Below, one piece after another: positions 55,312 through 64,000 of a stretch of DNA of 64,000 nucleotides; position 1 is the stretch's first letter, and each line of letters starts with the position of its first letter. Below the pieces are notes generated by a model. It did not search any database. It saw nothing but the letters and a program-made list of their open reading frames with translations, and had not been told where the DNA came from. The stretch comes from Promethearchaeia archaeon. Its GTDB lineage: Archaea; Asgardarchaeota; Lokiarchaeia; Sigyniarchaeales; SOKP01. Location: assembly GCA_029856125.1 (NCBI GenBank), contig JAHQWJ010000138.1, positions 20,521 through 84,520 on the forward strand, read 5' to 3'. The translations under genes and the position numbers were made by a program.

Positions 55312-55764
55312 TCAGCTCTCGGGTAGAAACTTTTTAATGTGTATCAGGAGTTTAGTGAAAGCAATCGTTGCGTTTTGAATTTCCTCGCTTCTATTGTATA
55401 GGTCACCACTTAAAGAATCGGCGAGAAAATTAACCATATCTTCTATAGTCATTTTATCACAAAACCATATGTAAGCAATAAGAGCCTCAACGGTGTCAGC
55501 AAGATCGTGTGCGTCTGCCCTACTTTTTGAAAATTTTTTCATATCGGCCTTTTTTAGAGCTTCGGCCAGAATTTTTTTACTTACTTTTAATCCTGTTCTT
55601 ATGCTCTTATTGTTTTTGTTAACTTTAGTTAAAAAAATAGATTTTGCTATTGAGTAAGTAAGATTAACTACACCATCTCCTATTTTCGCTAATCCTTTAT
55701 CTGTCCCTATCGACTTACAAGTTAGAGTGGAATTTATATCCTTTAGCAAAAATTCATACGGCAT
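55312..55764 (-). CDS. RNase III-like domain protein (archaeal)
   Basis: The 150-residue helical protein contains KIGDGVVNLTYSIAKSIF, which resembles the first helix of RNase III domains. HDLADTVEALIAYIWF resembles the EAliGA region. The tight catalytic ERLEFLGD motif is not fully present, so activity is uncertain. It is probably an archaeal RNase III-family relative that acts in RNA processing, which fits its exosome/RpoL operon. Confidence 0.55.
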   Translation of the reverse strand: MPYEFLLKDINSTLTCKSIGTDKGLAKIGDGVVNLTYSIAKSIFLTKVNKNNKSIRTGLKVSKKILAEALKKADMKKFSKSRADAHDLADTVEALIAYIWFCDKMTIEDMVNFLADSLSGDLYNRSEEIQNATIAFTKLLIHIKKFLPES

Positions 55765-55824
55765 TAAGAATAGAAGAGCAGTAATTTCTTATAAAGTTTT
55801 CATACAAATACAAAAAAGAGAGGT

Positions 55825-56316
55825 TTACATGAGTTTTTTAAATACTTTTTCAACTTTTCCAACTTCTGTTCTTAAGGTTTCTATCGTATTGTAAAGAATT
55901 TTTTTTATTTCATAGCCATCTTCCAACCTAATGAATATTTCTGGAGGAACAAGTTTGGTGATTTTATACGCTGCTGAATTAACACCTTCAGTTTCTAATA
56001 GAAGTTGTACAAAAATGTTACAAAATCCGTGCGATTGCCCTTCTACGGATAACGTGTAATCATCGTCCCTAAAACCTTTTTTTAAGCCTAATGTTAGAAA
56101 TTTATAAGTTGGTTCGGGTTCGGGTTCAATTTCAAAACCTTCTTCTTCTTCCTCTTCATCCTCATCGTCAACTACATCTATAGAGACTGATTCTTCTTTT
56201 GGTTTTGAATCATCTGATACATCTGGATAGTGACTTTCTATCTTTTCATCATCAAATAGGTCTTTATCATCAGTATCTAAATTTTCTTCTTTCGGTTCAG
56301 CTTTTTTTTTTGCCAA
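55825..56316 (-). CDS. rpoL: RNA polymerase subunit Rpo11/RpoL with acidic N-terminal extension
   Basis: Residues about 70-163 are the Rpb11-like core: YKFLTLGLKKG, DYTLSVEGQSHGFCNIFVQLLL and a long C-terminal helix. The core pairs with Rpo3 in polymerase assembly. The first 70 residues are dominated by Asp, Glu and Ser (DDEDEEEEEEG and similar) and would be disordered. Most archaeal RpoL proteins are only about 95 residues. The start is TTG behind a strong GGTGG site, so the extension is translated rather than an artefact. Confidence 0.85.
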   Translation of the reverse strand: MAKKKAEPKEENLDTDDKDLFDDEKIESHYPDVSDDSKPKEESVSIDVVDDEDEEEEEEGFEIEPEPEPTYKFLTLGLKKGFRDDDYTLSVEGQSHGFCNIFVQLLLETEGVNSAAYKITKLVPPEIFIRLEDGYEIKKILYNTIETLRTEVGKVEKVFKKLM

Positions 56317-56398
56317 AATAATCCACCAAAACTAAGTTCTCTAATCTAAAATTAAATAAATGTTTTTTGGTTTTAAAACAATAACAAGATAAGCATCT

Positions 56399-56620
56399 TT
56401 ATAAATATTGGTTAGCTAGCTCTCTTAATCTTTCACTTGCTAAATATTGAAGGTCTCTTGGTCCAAATAATGTGATTTTAATTACATTTCCATCCACTTT
56501 ACAATTTAGATTAAGATAATTTATTTTTTTTTGAACTTCTTCAAGAAATTTTACAATATTCGTTAACTCTCCGCTTGAATTATTGAAATTTATAACTTTT
56601 CTGCCTCCACGGTTACCCAA
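56399..56620 (-). CDS. Small unknown protein between Csl4 and RpoL
   Basis: A 73-residue protein starting at TTG with GAGGAT upstream. The predicted order is strand, helix, two strands, helix (KVINF; ELTNIVKFLEEVQKKI; LNLNCKVDGNVIKITLFG; PRDLQYLASERLRELA). This layout is shared by KH-like and Pcc1-like proteins, but no family is assigned. Its place in the operon suggests a link to RNA metabolism. Confidence 0.6.
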   Translation of the reverse strand: MGNRGGRKVINFNNSSGELTNIVKFLEEVQKKINYLNLNCKVDGNVIKITLFGPRDLQYLASERLRELANQYL

Positions 56621-56683
56621 AATAAATCCTCTTCATAATTATTTATATTAATCTAAACATGTGTTAAAAAGAAGTTAACAGAT

Positions 56684-57280
56684 TCAGTATCTTAGATTTT
56701 CAGTAACATTTCCATAATCGCTAGCTAATTTCCTATTTTCAGTGTTTCCACATCGTGAACACTTCAACTTATTTTGTCCTATTTTCTCAAGAGTTGATCC
56801 ACATATGCTACAATCAGCATGGATAACACCTAGATTATTACCTACGGTGCTCAAGCTGTATTCATTTTGTTCTTGTTTAATAACTTTAGCTCTGACAATA
56901 TCGGTAATTTGAAATGCATCTGCGATTTTTTCAATAAATTTATGGGATATATGAGATACATGGATATTGCCAAAGTAAGAACTATTAAAGTGAATTTTAT
57001 TATTGATGGTAGCAAAACTAATGCCAACGGAATAAAGTCTTAGAAATTGAATCGTTCCTATTATAATATCATTAATTTTTATTATTTTTCGATCTTCGTC
57101 TTGGTGACCTTTAATTTCTATAGCTCTTCGTTCTTTATCGATACTGACTATTCCTGTTTTAGTGGCAAAAATTTGACCATCTCTTACGAAAGTTGACTTT
57201 TTATCCGGTAAGTATTCTTCTACAACGCCTAAATATTGACCCGTAAGAGCTATTTCATTATTTTTCTTAGATTCTTTCAT
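56684..57280 (-). CDS. csl4: Exosome subunit Csl4
   Basis: This is a cap subunit of the archaeal RNA exosome. An N-terminal GQYLGVVEEYLPDK domain, a central S1 domain with IGTIQFLRLYSVGISFATI and HVSHIS, and a C-terminal zinc ribbon CSICGSTL...CSRCGNTE are in the family order. The ATG at 57280 is preferred to a TTG four codons earlier. It heads the operon of Csl4, a small protein, RpoL, an RNase III-like protein and DUF99. Confidence 0.92.
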   Translation of the reverse strand: MKESKKNNEIALTGQYLGVVEEYLPDKKSTFVRDGQIFATKTGIVSIDKERRAIEIKGHQDEDRKIIKINDIIIGTIQFLRLYSVGISFATINNKIHFNSSYFGNIHVSHISHKFIEKIADAFQITDIVRAKVIKQEQNEYSLSTVGNNLGVIHADCSICGSTLEKIGQNKLKCSRCGNTENRKLASDYGNVTENLRY

Positions 57281-57396
57281 AAATTTCAACAAAAATCTTT
57301 TAATTTCTCTATTTAATTATTATTAATTAAAATAATTAAATTTTTTCATAATTTTTCATAAAATAAATTATGGAGAACAGATTTTAGGCGATTAAG

Positions 57397-58044
57397 ATAA
57401 ACAAGAGAGATTTAATATCGTTACTTCAGCAAACTGAAGGATTTTCGAATCCAAATATTAAGTTAGAACAATATTGTATTGATGCAAAAAGTGCTGTTGA
57501 CATTGTTTTCTTCGCAGGAGTCGAATTTAATGATGTTAAAAAACGGTTGATTTTGGATTTAGGCGCTGGAACCGGAAGATTATCAATAGCGTGTGCGTAT
57601 CTCCAAGCTCATTATGTATTAAGTGTAGACATAGATTTCAACGCTTTGAAGATATTAAAAAATAATGTCCATAAATACGGTTTAGAAGCTGTTATCTTCC
57701 CTATCTGTTCGGATATAAATCAATTTGAACTTTTTCGAAATGTGAATCCCGAGGGGCTTTCTATTACTACTATTATGAATCCTCCTTTTGGAGTCCAAAA
57801 AAAAACTGCTGATCGCTTTTTTTTAGCGAAAGCGTTTAACATCTCACATGTTGTATACTCAATACATCTCGCAAATCCAAAAGTACACCAATTTATCTCG
57901 ACATTTATAAAAAAATATAATTGGGAGATCGATTATGTATTTCCTTATCACTTGAAACTTAGTAAGACATATGAATTTCACAAACAAAAAACTAAATCAA
58001 TTAATGTAAATATTTACAGATTTAAAAGAAAAAGAGAGAGTTAA
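57397..58044 (+). CDS. METTL5-like SAM methyltransferase with apparent ATA start
   Basis: This is a COG2263/METTL5-type RNA methyltransferase that probably modifies rRNA adenosine. LILDLGAGTGRLSIA is the SAM motif and NPPFGV the catalytic NPPF motif. The conserved LEQYCIDAKSAVDIVFFAG segment precedes them, and lies upstream of the first TTG (57547). The frame therefore begins further upstream. ATG at 57370 is followed after five codons by an in-frame TAG at 57385. After it come ATT (57391) and ATA (57397), with GGCGATT close before the ATA. The ATA start gives MNKRDLISLLQQTE, a normal family N-terminus, and 215 residues. Confidence 0.78.
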   Translation: MNKRDLISLLQQTEGFSNPNIKLEQYCIDAKSAVDIVFFAGVEFNDVKKRLILDLGAGTGRLSIACAYLQAHYVLSVDIDFNALKILKNNVHKYGLEAVIFPICSDINQFELFRNVNPEGLSITTIMNPPFGVQKKTADRFFLAKAFNISHVVYSIHLANPKVHQFISTFIKKYNWEIDYVFPYHLKLSKTYEFHKQKTKSINVNIYRFKRKRES

Positions 58045-58050
58045 GAAAAA

Positions 58051-59355
58051 TTACATGTAATTCTTCCACGAATCAAAATTTTTGGGGTATTTTGCTTTAG
58101 AACCTAGTGCTTCTTCTATACGGAGTAGTTGATTAAATTTACAGGTTCTATCGCTCCTGCATGTGGCACCTGATTTCATTTGTCCCGTACAAAGACCTGT
58201 AGCTAAATCAGCAATAAAACTGTCTTCAGTTTCCCCAGAACGGTGCGATACCATTACGTTGAACCTACTATTAAATGCCATTTTAGCCGCTTTTATTGCT
58301 TCCGTTAGGGATCCTATTTGATTAACTTTAAGTAATAGGGCGTTACCTGCTTTTTCATCTATCGCTTTTTTCAATATTTTTATATTCGTAACGGTAAGAT
58401 CGTCGTCGACAATTTGGATCGATCTATCAACCTTAGCTGTTAGGTTTGAAAAAGACCTAAAATCTTTCTCATCAAATGGATCTTCAATGGATTTAAATGG
58501 GTATTCGTGTATTAAATTCAAGTAATATTCCATTAGTTCCTCACTCGTGAGCTTTTTCCCGTCAATGTTATACATTTCATCTTCGTAAAATTCACTTGCT
58601 GCTGCGTCCATTCCAAGTACGAAATCGGCGCCCATCATAAAACCTGCCGCTTCGATAGCTTCTATGATTATATCTACCGCCTCCGTAGTTGTCGATAAAT
58701 TTGGAGCGAATCCCCCTTCATCACCTACGTTAATTGCGGAAGGGCCATAATTCTGTTTCAGTAGTTTTTTTAAGTTTTGATAAACTTCCGCGACATGTTG
58801 TATTGCGTTTGAAAATGAATCAGCACCTATAGGTAATATCATAAATTCTTGTATAGCTAAGTCATTTCCAGCGTGTTCTCCCCCGTTAATTATATTACAT
58901 GACGGTATAGGTAATAAGAAATCTTCCCTTGATTTTCCATATGCTAATTCGTAGAGATATTGATATAATGGTTTCTCAGATAGAAGCGCAGCTAACTTTG
59001 AAACAGCTAAAGATACTGAAAGTATTGCATTGGCACCTAAGTTGCTTTTGTTTTCCGTGCCATCAATTGCAATCATCTCCTCGTCAATATTGGTTTGTTC
59101 TCGAACATCAAAACCTTGTAGTTTATTGCCTATTGTAGTGTTTACATTAGATACTGCATTAGTAACATGCTTACCTAAGAAAGCATCTCCTCCGTCTCGT
59201 AATTCTAAAGCTTCCATAATTCCCGTCGATGCTCCTGAAGGAACTGCTGCTCTTGCGTAAACTTTCCCCGCAAACACGTCAGACTCTACGGTAGGGTTTC
59301 CCCTTGAATCTAAAATCCATCGAGATTTAATTTTCGTGATTTTATAATCTGTCAT
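58051..59355 (-). CDS. eno: Enolase
   Basis: This glycolytic enzyme interconverts 2-phosphoglycerate and phosphoenolpyruvate. It opens with KSRWILDSRGNPTVE and has VPSGASTG, the metal-ligand regions DAAASEFYE and EDPFDE, and SHRSGETEDSFIADLA containing the catalytic His/Arg/Ser. The 434-residue length is standard. It converges on the METTL5-like gene with six bases between. Confidence 0.98.
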   Translation of the reverse strand: MTDYKITKIKSRWILDSRGNPTVESDVFAGKVYARAAVPSGASTGIMEALELRDGGDAFLGKHVTNAVSNVNTTIGNKLQGFDVREQTNIDEEMIAIDGTENKSNLGANAILSVSLAVSKLAALLSEKPLYQYLYELAYGKSREDFLLPIPSCNIINGGEHAGNDLAIQEFMILPIGADSFSNAIQHVAEVYQNLKKLLKQNYGPSAINVGDEGGFAPNLSTTTEAVDIIIEAIEAAGFMMGADFVLGMDAAASEFYEDEMYNIDGKKLTSEELMEYYLNLIHEYPFKSIEDPFDEKDFRSFSNLTAKVDRSIQIVDDDLTVTNIKILKKAIDEKAGNALLLKVNQIGSLTEAIKAAKMAFNSRFNVMVSHRSGETEDSFIADLATGLCTGQMKSGATCRSDRTCKFNQLLRIEEALGSKAKYPKNFDSWKNYM

Positions 59356-59472
59356 CGTATCGTTTCTTTGTCCATTTTTTAAAGTTGTATAATAATAATA
59401 AATAAAGAAACTTTAATTCTTAATAGTATTTTTTATTTATTATTAGCAAATCTATTTATATTTGGTGTTAGA

Positions 59473-60444
59473 ATGTCAGCTGAAAACAAACCATGGGTGG
59501 AAAAATATAGACCTCGCTTATTAGATGATGTGGTTAACCAAGAAGGAATTATTAAACGATTGAAGCAATTCGTAAAGGATAAATCAATGCCACACATTAT
59601 ATTCGCTGGTCCCGCCGGTACTGGTAAAACTACTTCTGCATTAGCAATGGTCAGAGAATTATACGGTAATAAAAAGGCAATTAATATTACATATTTGGAA
59701 TTGAATGCAAGTGATGCCAGAGGTATAGATGTTATAAGAACTTATATCAAGGATTTTGCCAGAGCTAAACCTCCATCCGATATATTCTTTAAAATTCTAA
59801 TTTTAGACGAAGCAGATAATATGACAGCACCAGCCCAACAAGCTTTAAGGAGAACAATGGAAAAATATACGCGTAACTGTAGAATGATATTAATTTGTAA
59901 CTATTCTAATAAAATTATTCCACCTATTCAATCTAGATGCGTGGTTTTCCGTTTTTCATCTTTGAGAAACGAAGATATTAAAAACCGTGTCAAATTCGTT
60001 GCAAACAAAGAAGACATAAGCGTTAGTCCTGATGGTTTAAACGCTTTAGTCGATGTATCTAAGGGAGATTGCCGCAGAGCAATAAATTACTTGCAATCAT
60101 GCGGAACAATCTCGAAAAATATTGACCAAGATGTGGTTTTCCGGGTTGCTGGAGAAGTCCCACCTGAACGGATTAGAGAGGTCCTTAAAACAGCTCTTAA
60201 GGGGCAATTACAATTTTCACTAAAATTGTTAAACGATATAACAAGAGAGTATGGATTGTCTGGCATAAACATCGTTAAGAATTTACATCGAGAAATTTAC
60301 GACTTGGATGTGTCAGAAGATGTAAAAATAGAGCTAACGAAAATCCTTGCGGAGTTCGAGTACCGCTTAAGTCAAGGAGGCACGGAAGAAATTCAATTAC
60401 AAGCCCTTCTCGCTAATATTGTTACGCTGCATGATACTGAATAA
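59473..60444 (+). CDS. rfcS: Replication factor C small subunit
   Basis: This clamp-loader AAA+ ATPase loads PCNA. It opens with PWVEKYRPRLLDDVV. Walker A is GPAGTGKTT, Walker B LDEADNM, the arginine-finger box IQSRC, and sensor 2 GDCRRAINYLQS. The C-terminal collar helices follow. 323 residues is typical. The large subunit is not adjacent. The 3' end overlaps the convergent truA gene by 48 bases. Confidence 0.96.
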   Translation: MSAENKPWVEKYRPRLLDDVVNQEGIIKRLKQFVKDKSMPHIIFAGPAGTGKTTSALAMVRELYGNKKAINITYLELNASDARGIDVIRTYIKDFARAKPPSDIFFKILILDEADNMTAPAQQALRRTMEKYTRNCRMILICNYSNKIIPPIQSRCVVFRFSSLRNEDIKNRVKFVANKEDISVSPDGLNALVDVSKGDCRRAINYLQSCGTISKNIDQDVVFRVAGEVPPERIREVLKTALKGQLQFSLKLLNDITREYGLSGINIVKNLHREIYDLDVSEDVKIELTKILAEFEYRLSQGGTEEIQLQALLANIVTLHDTE

Positions 60445-61254
60445 TTTCTGTTTGGTCGAAAATTTTATTTCCTGTAGCAGGAAGAATTTATTCATTCTCT
60501 CTTTTGATTTGGCATCAATTGTAAATTGAGTTTTTTTTCCGTAGTTAATATCCCATAAAATTAATCCTAATGGATCAGCAGGTTGATAGGAGTAAGTTCT
60601 GGAGGGATTAAATAAATCTAAAAACTCTTCAAATGTAATTATTTCTAAACCAAGTTCAAAGATTTTAGCAACCATTCTTCTAATTTGTTGCCTTAAAAAA
60701 GCCCGACTCTTGAAATCGAAAATTAGGAAATCACCGTCTAATCTCAAGGATGCTAATATAATATCTCTAATAGTTTTTTCTTTATCTTTCTCTGGTTTGA
60801 AAAAGTTTTTAAAATCGTGTCTTCCCTCAAATGTTTTACACGCTTTGATCATTTCGTTTAGGTTATTTGAGCCTATTTTTCTACGAAAGTTAATTGAATA
60901 GGGCACTATATACTTGTAATGTCGATACAATGCATTGTATCTTGAAAAAAAATCTTTTGGTACCTCGGAATACCCCCAGATTCCAATATTTTTTGGGAGT
61001 GCTGTATTGATCTCCATTAAAATAGGTTTTTTTTCAGTTTCAAAAGAAAAAGTAGATCCGCGGGCTGAAACGTATTTATCAGTTCTGCTTGCTACTTCGA
61101 AACCCGATGACTTATCATCTTTTATATATTTTCGCTCCTTTAAGGCGCTCAATAGACATTCTTCAACAGTTAGATAATCAGGTTGGCGTTGAGAACCATG
61201 GTATTTTTTCGACCCAATGTAATAGAATTTAAAGATATACCTCGTTTTTTCCAT
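60397..61254 (-). CDS. truA: tRNA pseudouridine synthase TruA
   Basis: TruA modifies positions 38-40 of tRNA. The opening strand FKFYYIGSKKYHGSQRQP and the catalytic SRTDKYVSARG (Asp59) are clear. The FSRYNALYRHYKYIV and GRHDFKNFFKPE segments are typical of the second domain. The C-terminus is read in the overlap with rfcS. Confidence 0.93.
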   Translation of the reverse strand: MEKTRYIFKFYYIGSKKYHGSQRQPDYLTVEECLLSALKERKYIKDDKSSGFEVASRTDKYVSARGSTFSFETEKKPILMEINTALPKNIGIWGYSEVPKDFFSRYNALYRHYKYIVPYSINFRRKIGSNNLNEMIKACKTFEGRHDFKNFFKPEKDKEKTIRDIILASLRLDGDFLIFDFKSRAFLRQQIRRMVAKIFELGLEIITFEEFLDLFNPSRTYSYQPADPLGLILWDINYGKKTQFTIDAKSKERMNKFFLLQEIKFSTKQKLFSIMQRNNISEKGL

Positions 61255-61442
61255 TCCTATTAATTACAGCATTAAAATTTTAATAATTTTATGTTTGAAA
61301 TAGGATTTTTATAATAAGTGAATTTTGTTTGTGTTATAATATTAAGATTAATTGAATTGTTAAAAAACAATCTTTTAATGTTTTAAAATCTTTTAAATTT
61401 CATAACGATTATACCGTCAAACAATAATATAGAAGAAAAAAT

Positions 61443-64000
61443 ATGTCCTTTATTTACTCATCTTTAAAAAATTTCAGAGATCGCGCAAGAGCAACAATAA
61501 CAGTAAAAACGTTTAACATCGTGTTTTTCTTTGCTCTCTTTTTAGTTGTGTTTTTAGCCATCTTCATAAGACTTTCACCAATTATATCTGGTAATTACCT
61601 TATTAAAGCATTTGACCCATGGATTCAATATTACAACGCAGAATATTTATCAACGCATTCTGTATTTGAATACTTTAATTGGCACGACATAAAAAGTTGG
61701 TTTCCTGAAGGAATTACTCGTGGAAATCTCAGACCTGGACTGACTTTCACTGTAGTAGCAATTTATCAAGCTATTAATTTTATAGGGATTCCAATATCAT
61801 TATATGATATATGCTACTTTTTTCCAGCGATTATGGGGGGAGCATCTGTGTATGCTATTTATCTGGTAGGGAAAGAAGCGCTCGATCGAAGATGCGGATT
61901 ACTTGCTGCATTCTTTTTGGCTTTTAACCCTGGTTTCATGCAACGAACTACGGCAGGATTTTTCGATAATGAAACTATCGGTGTTTTTGCTGCTTTAATG
62001 GCTTTTTATTTCTTTATTAAAACAGTAAGAACAGGGAAATTATATCACTCGATTTTAGGTGGACTCTTTTCTGGTTATTTAGCTTTAAGTTGGGGTGGAT
62101 TTAACTTCGTTTTTTTAATTCTTCCTATTGTGGTTTTCATTATGATTTTACTAAAGAAATACGATTCTAATCTTTTAATCGCCTATGCGGGAATCGAAGG
62201 AGTTGGATTACTTGTCTATGCTTTGAGTTCTAAGTTCCCATATAGTTCTTTCTTTACTAGTGTGGAGCTTGGAGCAATTTTTTATTTTACTATTTTTCTA
62301 AGCATATTTCATATTTTATATACAAATAGGAACAAGCTTTCTCGTCTATATAATGGTTTAATAAATACCATAAAGTGGGGATTGATACCCGTAATCGCCA
62401 TCTTAGGCGTAATTATATGGGTTGCTCCAGATTTAATTCCTTTTGGGTTCGGTGGACGATTAGTAAGTGTATTAAGTCCTTTAATTAGAGAATCTTTGAG
62501 TGTTACAGCTTCCGTGGCTGAACATATGCCAAGTTCTTGGAGTGTGTTTTACTATAATACTTTGATTCCTCTGACTCTTTTACCTCTTGGATTATTTTTC
62601 TTATTTAAACGAGCTAATGCCGCTGATATCCTATTACTCGCTTTCTTACTTTTAATTTTTTATTTTACTGGCAGCATGATTCGAATAATATTATTATTTG
62701 CGCCAGCAGCATGCTTAGTGGGTGCGTATGGATTAGTTAATGTTTTAAAAATTTTTGGCAGTTTTTATGGAGAAAAAAGAACAGGTGTTAGTAGAAAACG
62801 AAAGCGCCAAGTCAAACGGATGGTTGGAAAATCTGAAATTGGTGCTGTTTATTTCATTGTTGGGATTATGTGTATGGCTCAAGTTATGCACGCTTCTAAC
62901 ATTGCTTTAACTCAACTATCGCAAAGTCAATTGGCACCAGGAGGACAAATACACGATTGGGAAGAAACTCTAACATGGATGAAAACAAATCTGCCTGGTA
63001 CATCCGTTGTAGTCTCGTGGTGGGATTATGGTTATTGGATAACCCCCATAGGAAACATGACTTCGGTTAACGATAATGGAACTATCAATCAAACTCGAAT
63101 GGGTCTGACAGGAATGGCGATGATGCAAACAAACGAGATTTATAGTGCAAAAGTGTTTAGAGCATTACAAGCAGACTATGTCTTAGTCTATTTTGGAATG
63201 CTGTATCCTAACTTAGGAGGTGACGAAGGTAAATGGCCTTGGATGGTAAGGATCTGCAACGATAACTACCAAAGCTATAAGAATTTTGGCATGGAAGAGG
63301 ATAATTGGGCTCCGAATTCTGTATTTGTAGAAGAAGAATATTTTAACTCAACTACGGGAAGACCCACTCCAAAATGGTTCCAAAGTCAGTTAGTTAAATT
63401 AATGCTCTATGGAAATCCAACAGCTCCTCCACCAAATCCTAATAACCTACAAACATTTACTGAATACTACCAAAATCAAGTTAATACATTAACAGACGAC
63501 CAAGGAAACCCGTATACCACACATATACCCCCTGATGGATTATATGAATTCAATGTTTTTAAGTACGCATATATCTCGACAAATGGAATGGTAAAATTGT
63601 TTAAACTTGATTATACTGCTTTAGAATCTAGTTTTCAAATACAAAATCCAGAAGTATTCGATACTGGTTATGCTACTTTCAAATTGAAAAACACAGGTTC
63701 GAAAGATTTAACGATTAGCGATATTAAGATAAACGGTGAGAGTTACGATTTTAACCTGGGTAAAGGCATCGAGACAAATAAATTAAACTCTAACGAAGAA
63801 GATTTAGTTTGGGTAGACATTAAATCTAGTGGAAAATCTTTTGAAATAAATGATGTGGTAAACATTGAAGTAGAGGCTCAATCAGTTGCGGTTGATTCTT
63901 CACCTTTCACTTTCACGAACGATACAAGCAATCTGTTTGTAAAAGAAGCTAAGGAAGGAGATATTAGGATAAATAAAATCAGTAGTAATGTCGTTCAAAT
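61443..64000 (+). CDS. aglB: Oligosaccharyltransferase AglB/STT3, 3' end outside window
   Basis: This membrane enzyme transfers a lipid-linked glycan to Asn in secreted proteins. After a short cytosolic N-terminus, TM1 leads to FDPWIQYYN with the catalytic Asp58. A GFFDNE motif follows near residue 177, then about a dozen further membrane segments. The hallmark WWDYGYW lies at residues 526-532. The external C-terminal domain runs past the window edge at 852 codons without a stop. Downstream glycosylation genes cannot be seen. The 188 bp before it hold only AT-rich promoter sequence. Confidence 0.95.
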   Translation, partial: MSFIYSSLKNFRDRARATITVKTFNIVFFFALFLVVFLAIFIRLSPIISGNYLIKAFDPWIQYYNAEYLSTHSVFEYFNWHDIKSWFPEGITRGNLRPGLTFTVVAIYQAINFIGIPISLYDICYFFPAIMGGASVYAIYLVGKEALDRRCGLLAAFFLAFNPGFMQRTTAGFFDNETIGVFAALMAFYFFIKTVRTGKLYHSILGGLFSGYLALSWGGFNFVFLILPIVVFIMILLKKYDSNLLIAYAGIEGVGLLVYALSSKFPYSSFFTSVELGAIFYFTIFLSIFHILYTNRNKLSRLYNGLINTIKWGLIPVIAILGVIIWVAPDLIPFGFGGRLVSVLSPLIRESLSVTASVAEHMPSSWSVFYYNTLIPLTLLPLGLFFLFKRANAADILLLAFLLLIFYFTGSMIRIILLFAPAACLVGAYGLVNVLKIFGSFYGEKRTGVSRKRKRQVKRMVGKSEIGAVYFIVGIMCMAQVMHASNIALTQLSQSQLAPGGQIHDWEETLTWMKTNLPGTSVVVSWWDYGYWITPIGNMTSVNDNGTINQTRMGLTGMAMMQTNEIYSAKVFRALQADYVLVYFGMLYPNLGGDEGKWPWMVRICNDNYQSYKNFGMEEDNWAPNSVFVEEEYFNSTTGRPTPKWFQSQLVKLMLYGNPTAPPPNPNNLQTFTEYYQNQVNTLTDDQGNPYTTHIPPDGLYEFNVFKYAYISTNGMVKLFKLDYTALESSFQIQNPEVFDTGYATFKLKNTGSKDLTISDIKINGESYDFNLGKGIETNKLNSNEEDLVWVDIKSSGKSFEINDVVNIEVEAQSVAVDSSPFTFTNDTSNLFVKEAKEGDIRINKISSNVVQ

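Noticed and set aside
57385..57387. Pyrrolysine encoded by the in-frame TAG of the METTL5-like gene
   Set aside because: It would fall in a non-conserved N-terminus, and no pyl genes or methylamine methyltransferases are in the window. A start after the TAG is simpler.

Overview
The window is strongly AT-rich archaeal chromosome. Its gene content points to an Asgard archaeon (Promethearchaeota), most likely Lokiarchaeia-like. The information-processing genes are archaeal: rpoA1/rpoA2, rpoF, rpoL, TFS, PCNA, RfcS, PriS/PriL, GINS, aIF2-alpha, Nop10, Csl4, a histone and many ribosomal proteins. They sit among eukaryotic-signature genes: an ESCRT-III/Snf7 protein, a Roadblock/LC7 protein and three Ras/Arf-superfamily small GTPases. 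The assignment rests on protein families recognised by eye; no database search was possible.

Layout. 1-13.7 kb: a truncated XPD/DinG-type helicase, GlgA-type glycogen synthase, a ceramidase-like hydrolase, L35Ae, a large zinc-finger/PH-like protein converging on ESCRT-III, 3-dehydroquinate synthase II, a GH57 glycosidase, a CPBP-like membrane protein, a nucleoside-kinase-like protein and a Roadblock protein. 13.9-21.2 kb: an MFS carrier, Pus10, the conserved archaeal run L21e-RpoF-DUF655-KsgA-methyltransferase, and a NurA nuclease. 21.2-33.8 kb is accessory: a CPBP protease, two Rab-like GTPases, a GH127 glycosidase, DMT transporters, a tandem pair of membrane paralogues, a duplicated histone locus whose second copy is disrupted, unknown proteins and an acyl-CoA synthetase alpha subunit. 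33.9-40.4 kb: rpoA1-rpoA2-L30e-NusA-S12-S7. 40.6-52.6 kb: a degenerate NrdD-like regulator, PyrB, L44e-S27e, a UroD-family protein, and a replication cluster (TFS and an OB-fold protein, divergent from PCNA-PriL-PriS-GINS), followed by Nop10 and aIF2-alpha. 52.8-64 kb: EF-1A, an Arf-like GTPase, the Csl4/RpoL/DUF99 operon, a METTL5-like methyltransferase, enolase, RfcS, TruA and the start of the oligosaccharyltransferase AglB/STT3.

The most unusual signal concerns translation starts. Five coding regions have no usable ATG, GTG or TTG where homology or reading-frame extent requires a start. An ATA codon lies at the right place in each (29528 minus, 44002, 52135, 57397, and weakly 24767). Three of these sit a few bases behind a good Shine-Dalgarno motif. 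AUA initiation in this lineage is therefore a testable hypothesis.

Other points of interest are the histone duplication with a 29-bp inverted-repeat insertion that removes the last helix of one copy, an HTH plus ATP-cone plus NrdD-like protein without a visible glycyl-radical site, a CPBP homologue without its catalytic residues, and low-complexity tails on RpoA1, RpoL and the Roadblock protein. I saw no tRNA or rRNA genes, CRISPR arrays, transposases or prophage genes.
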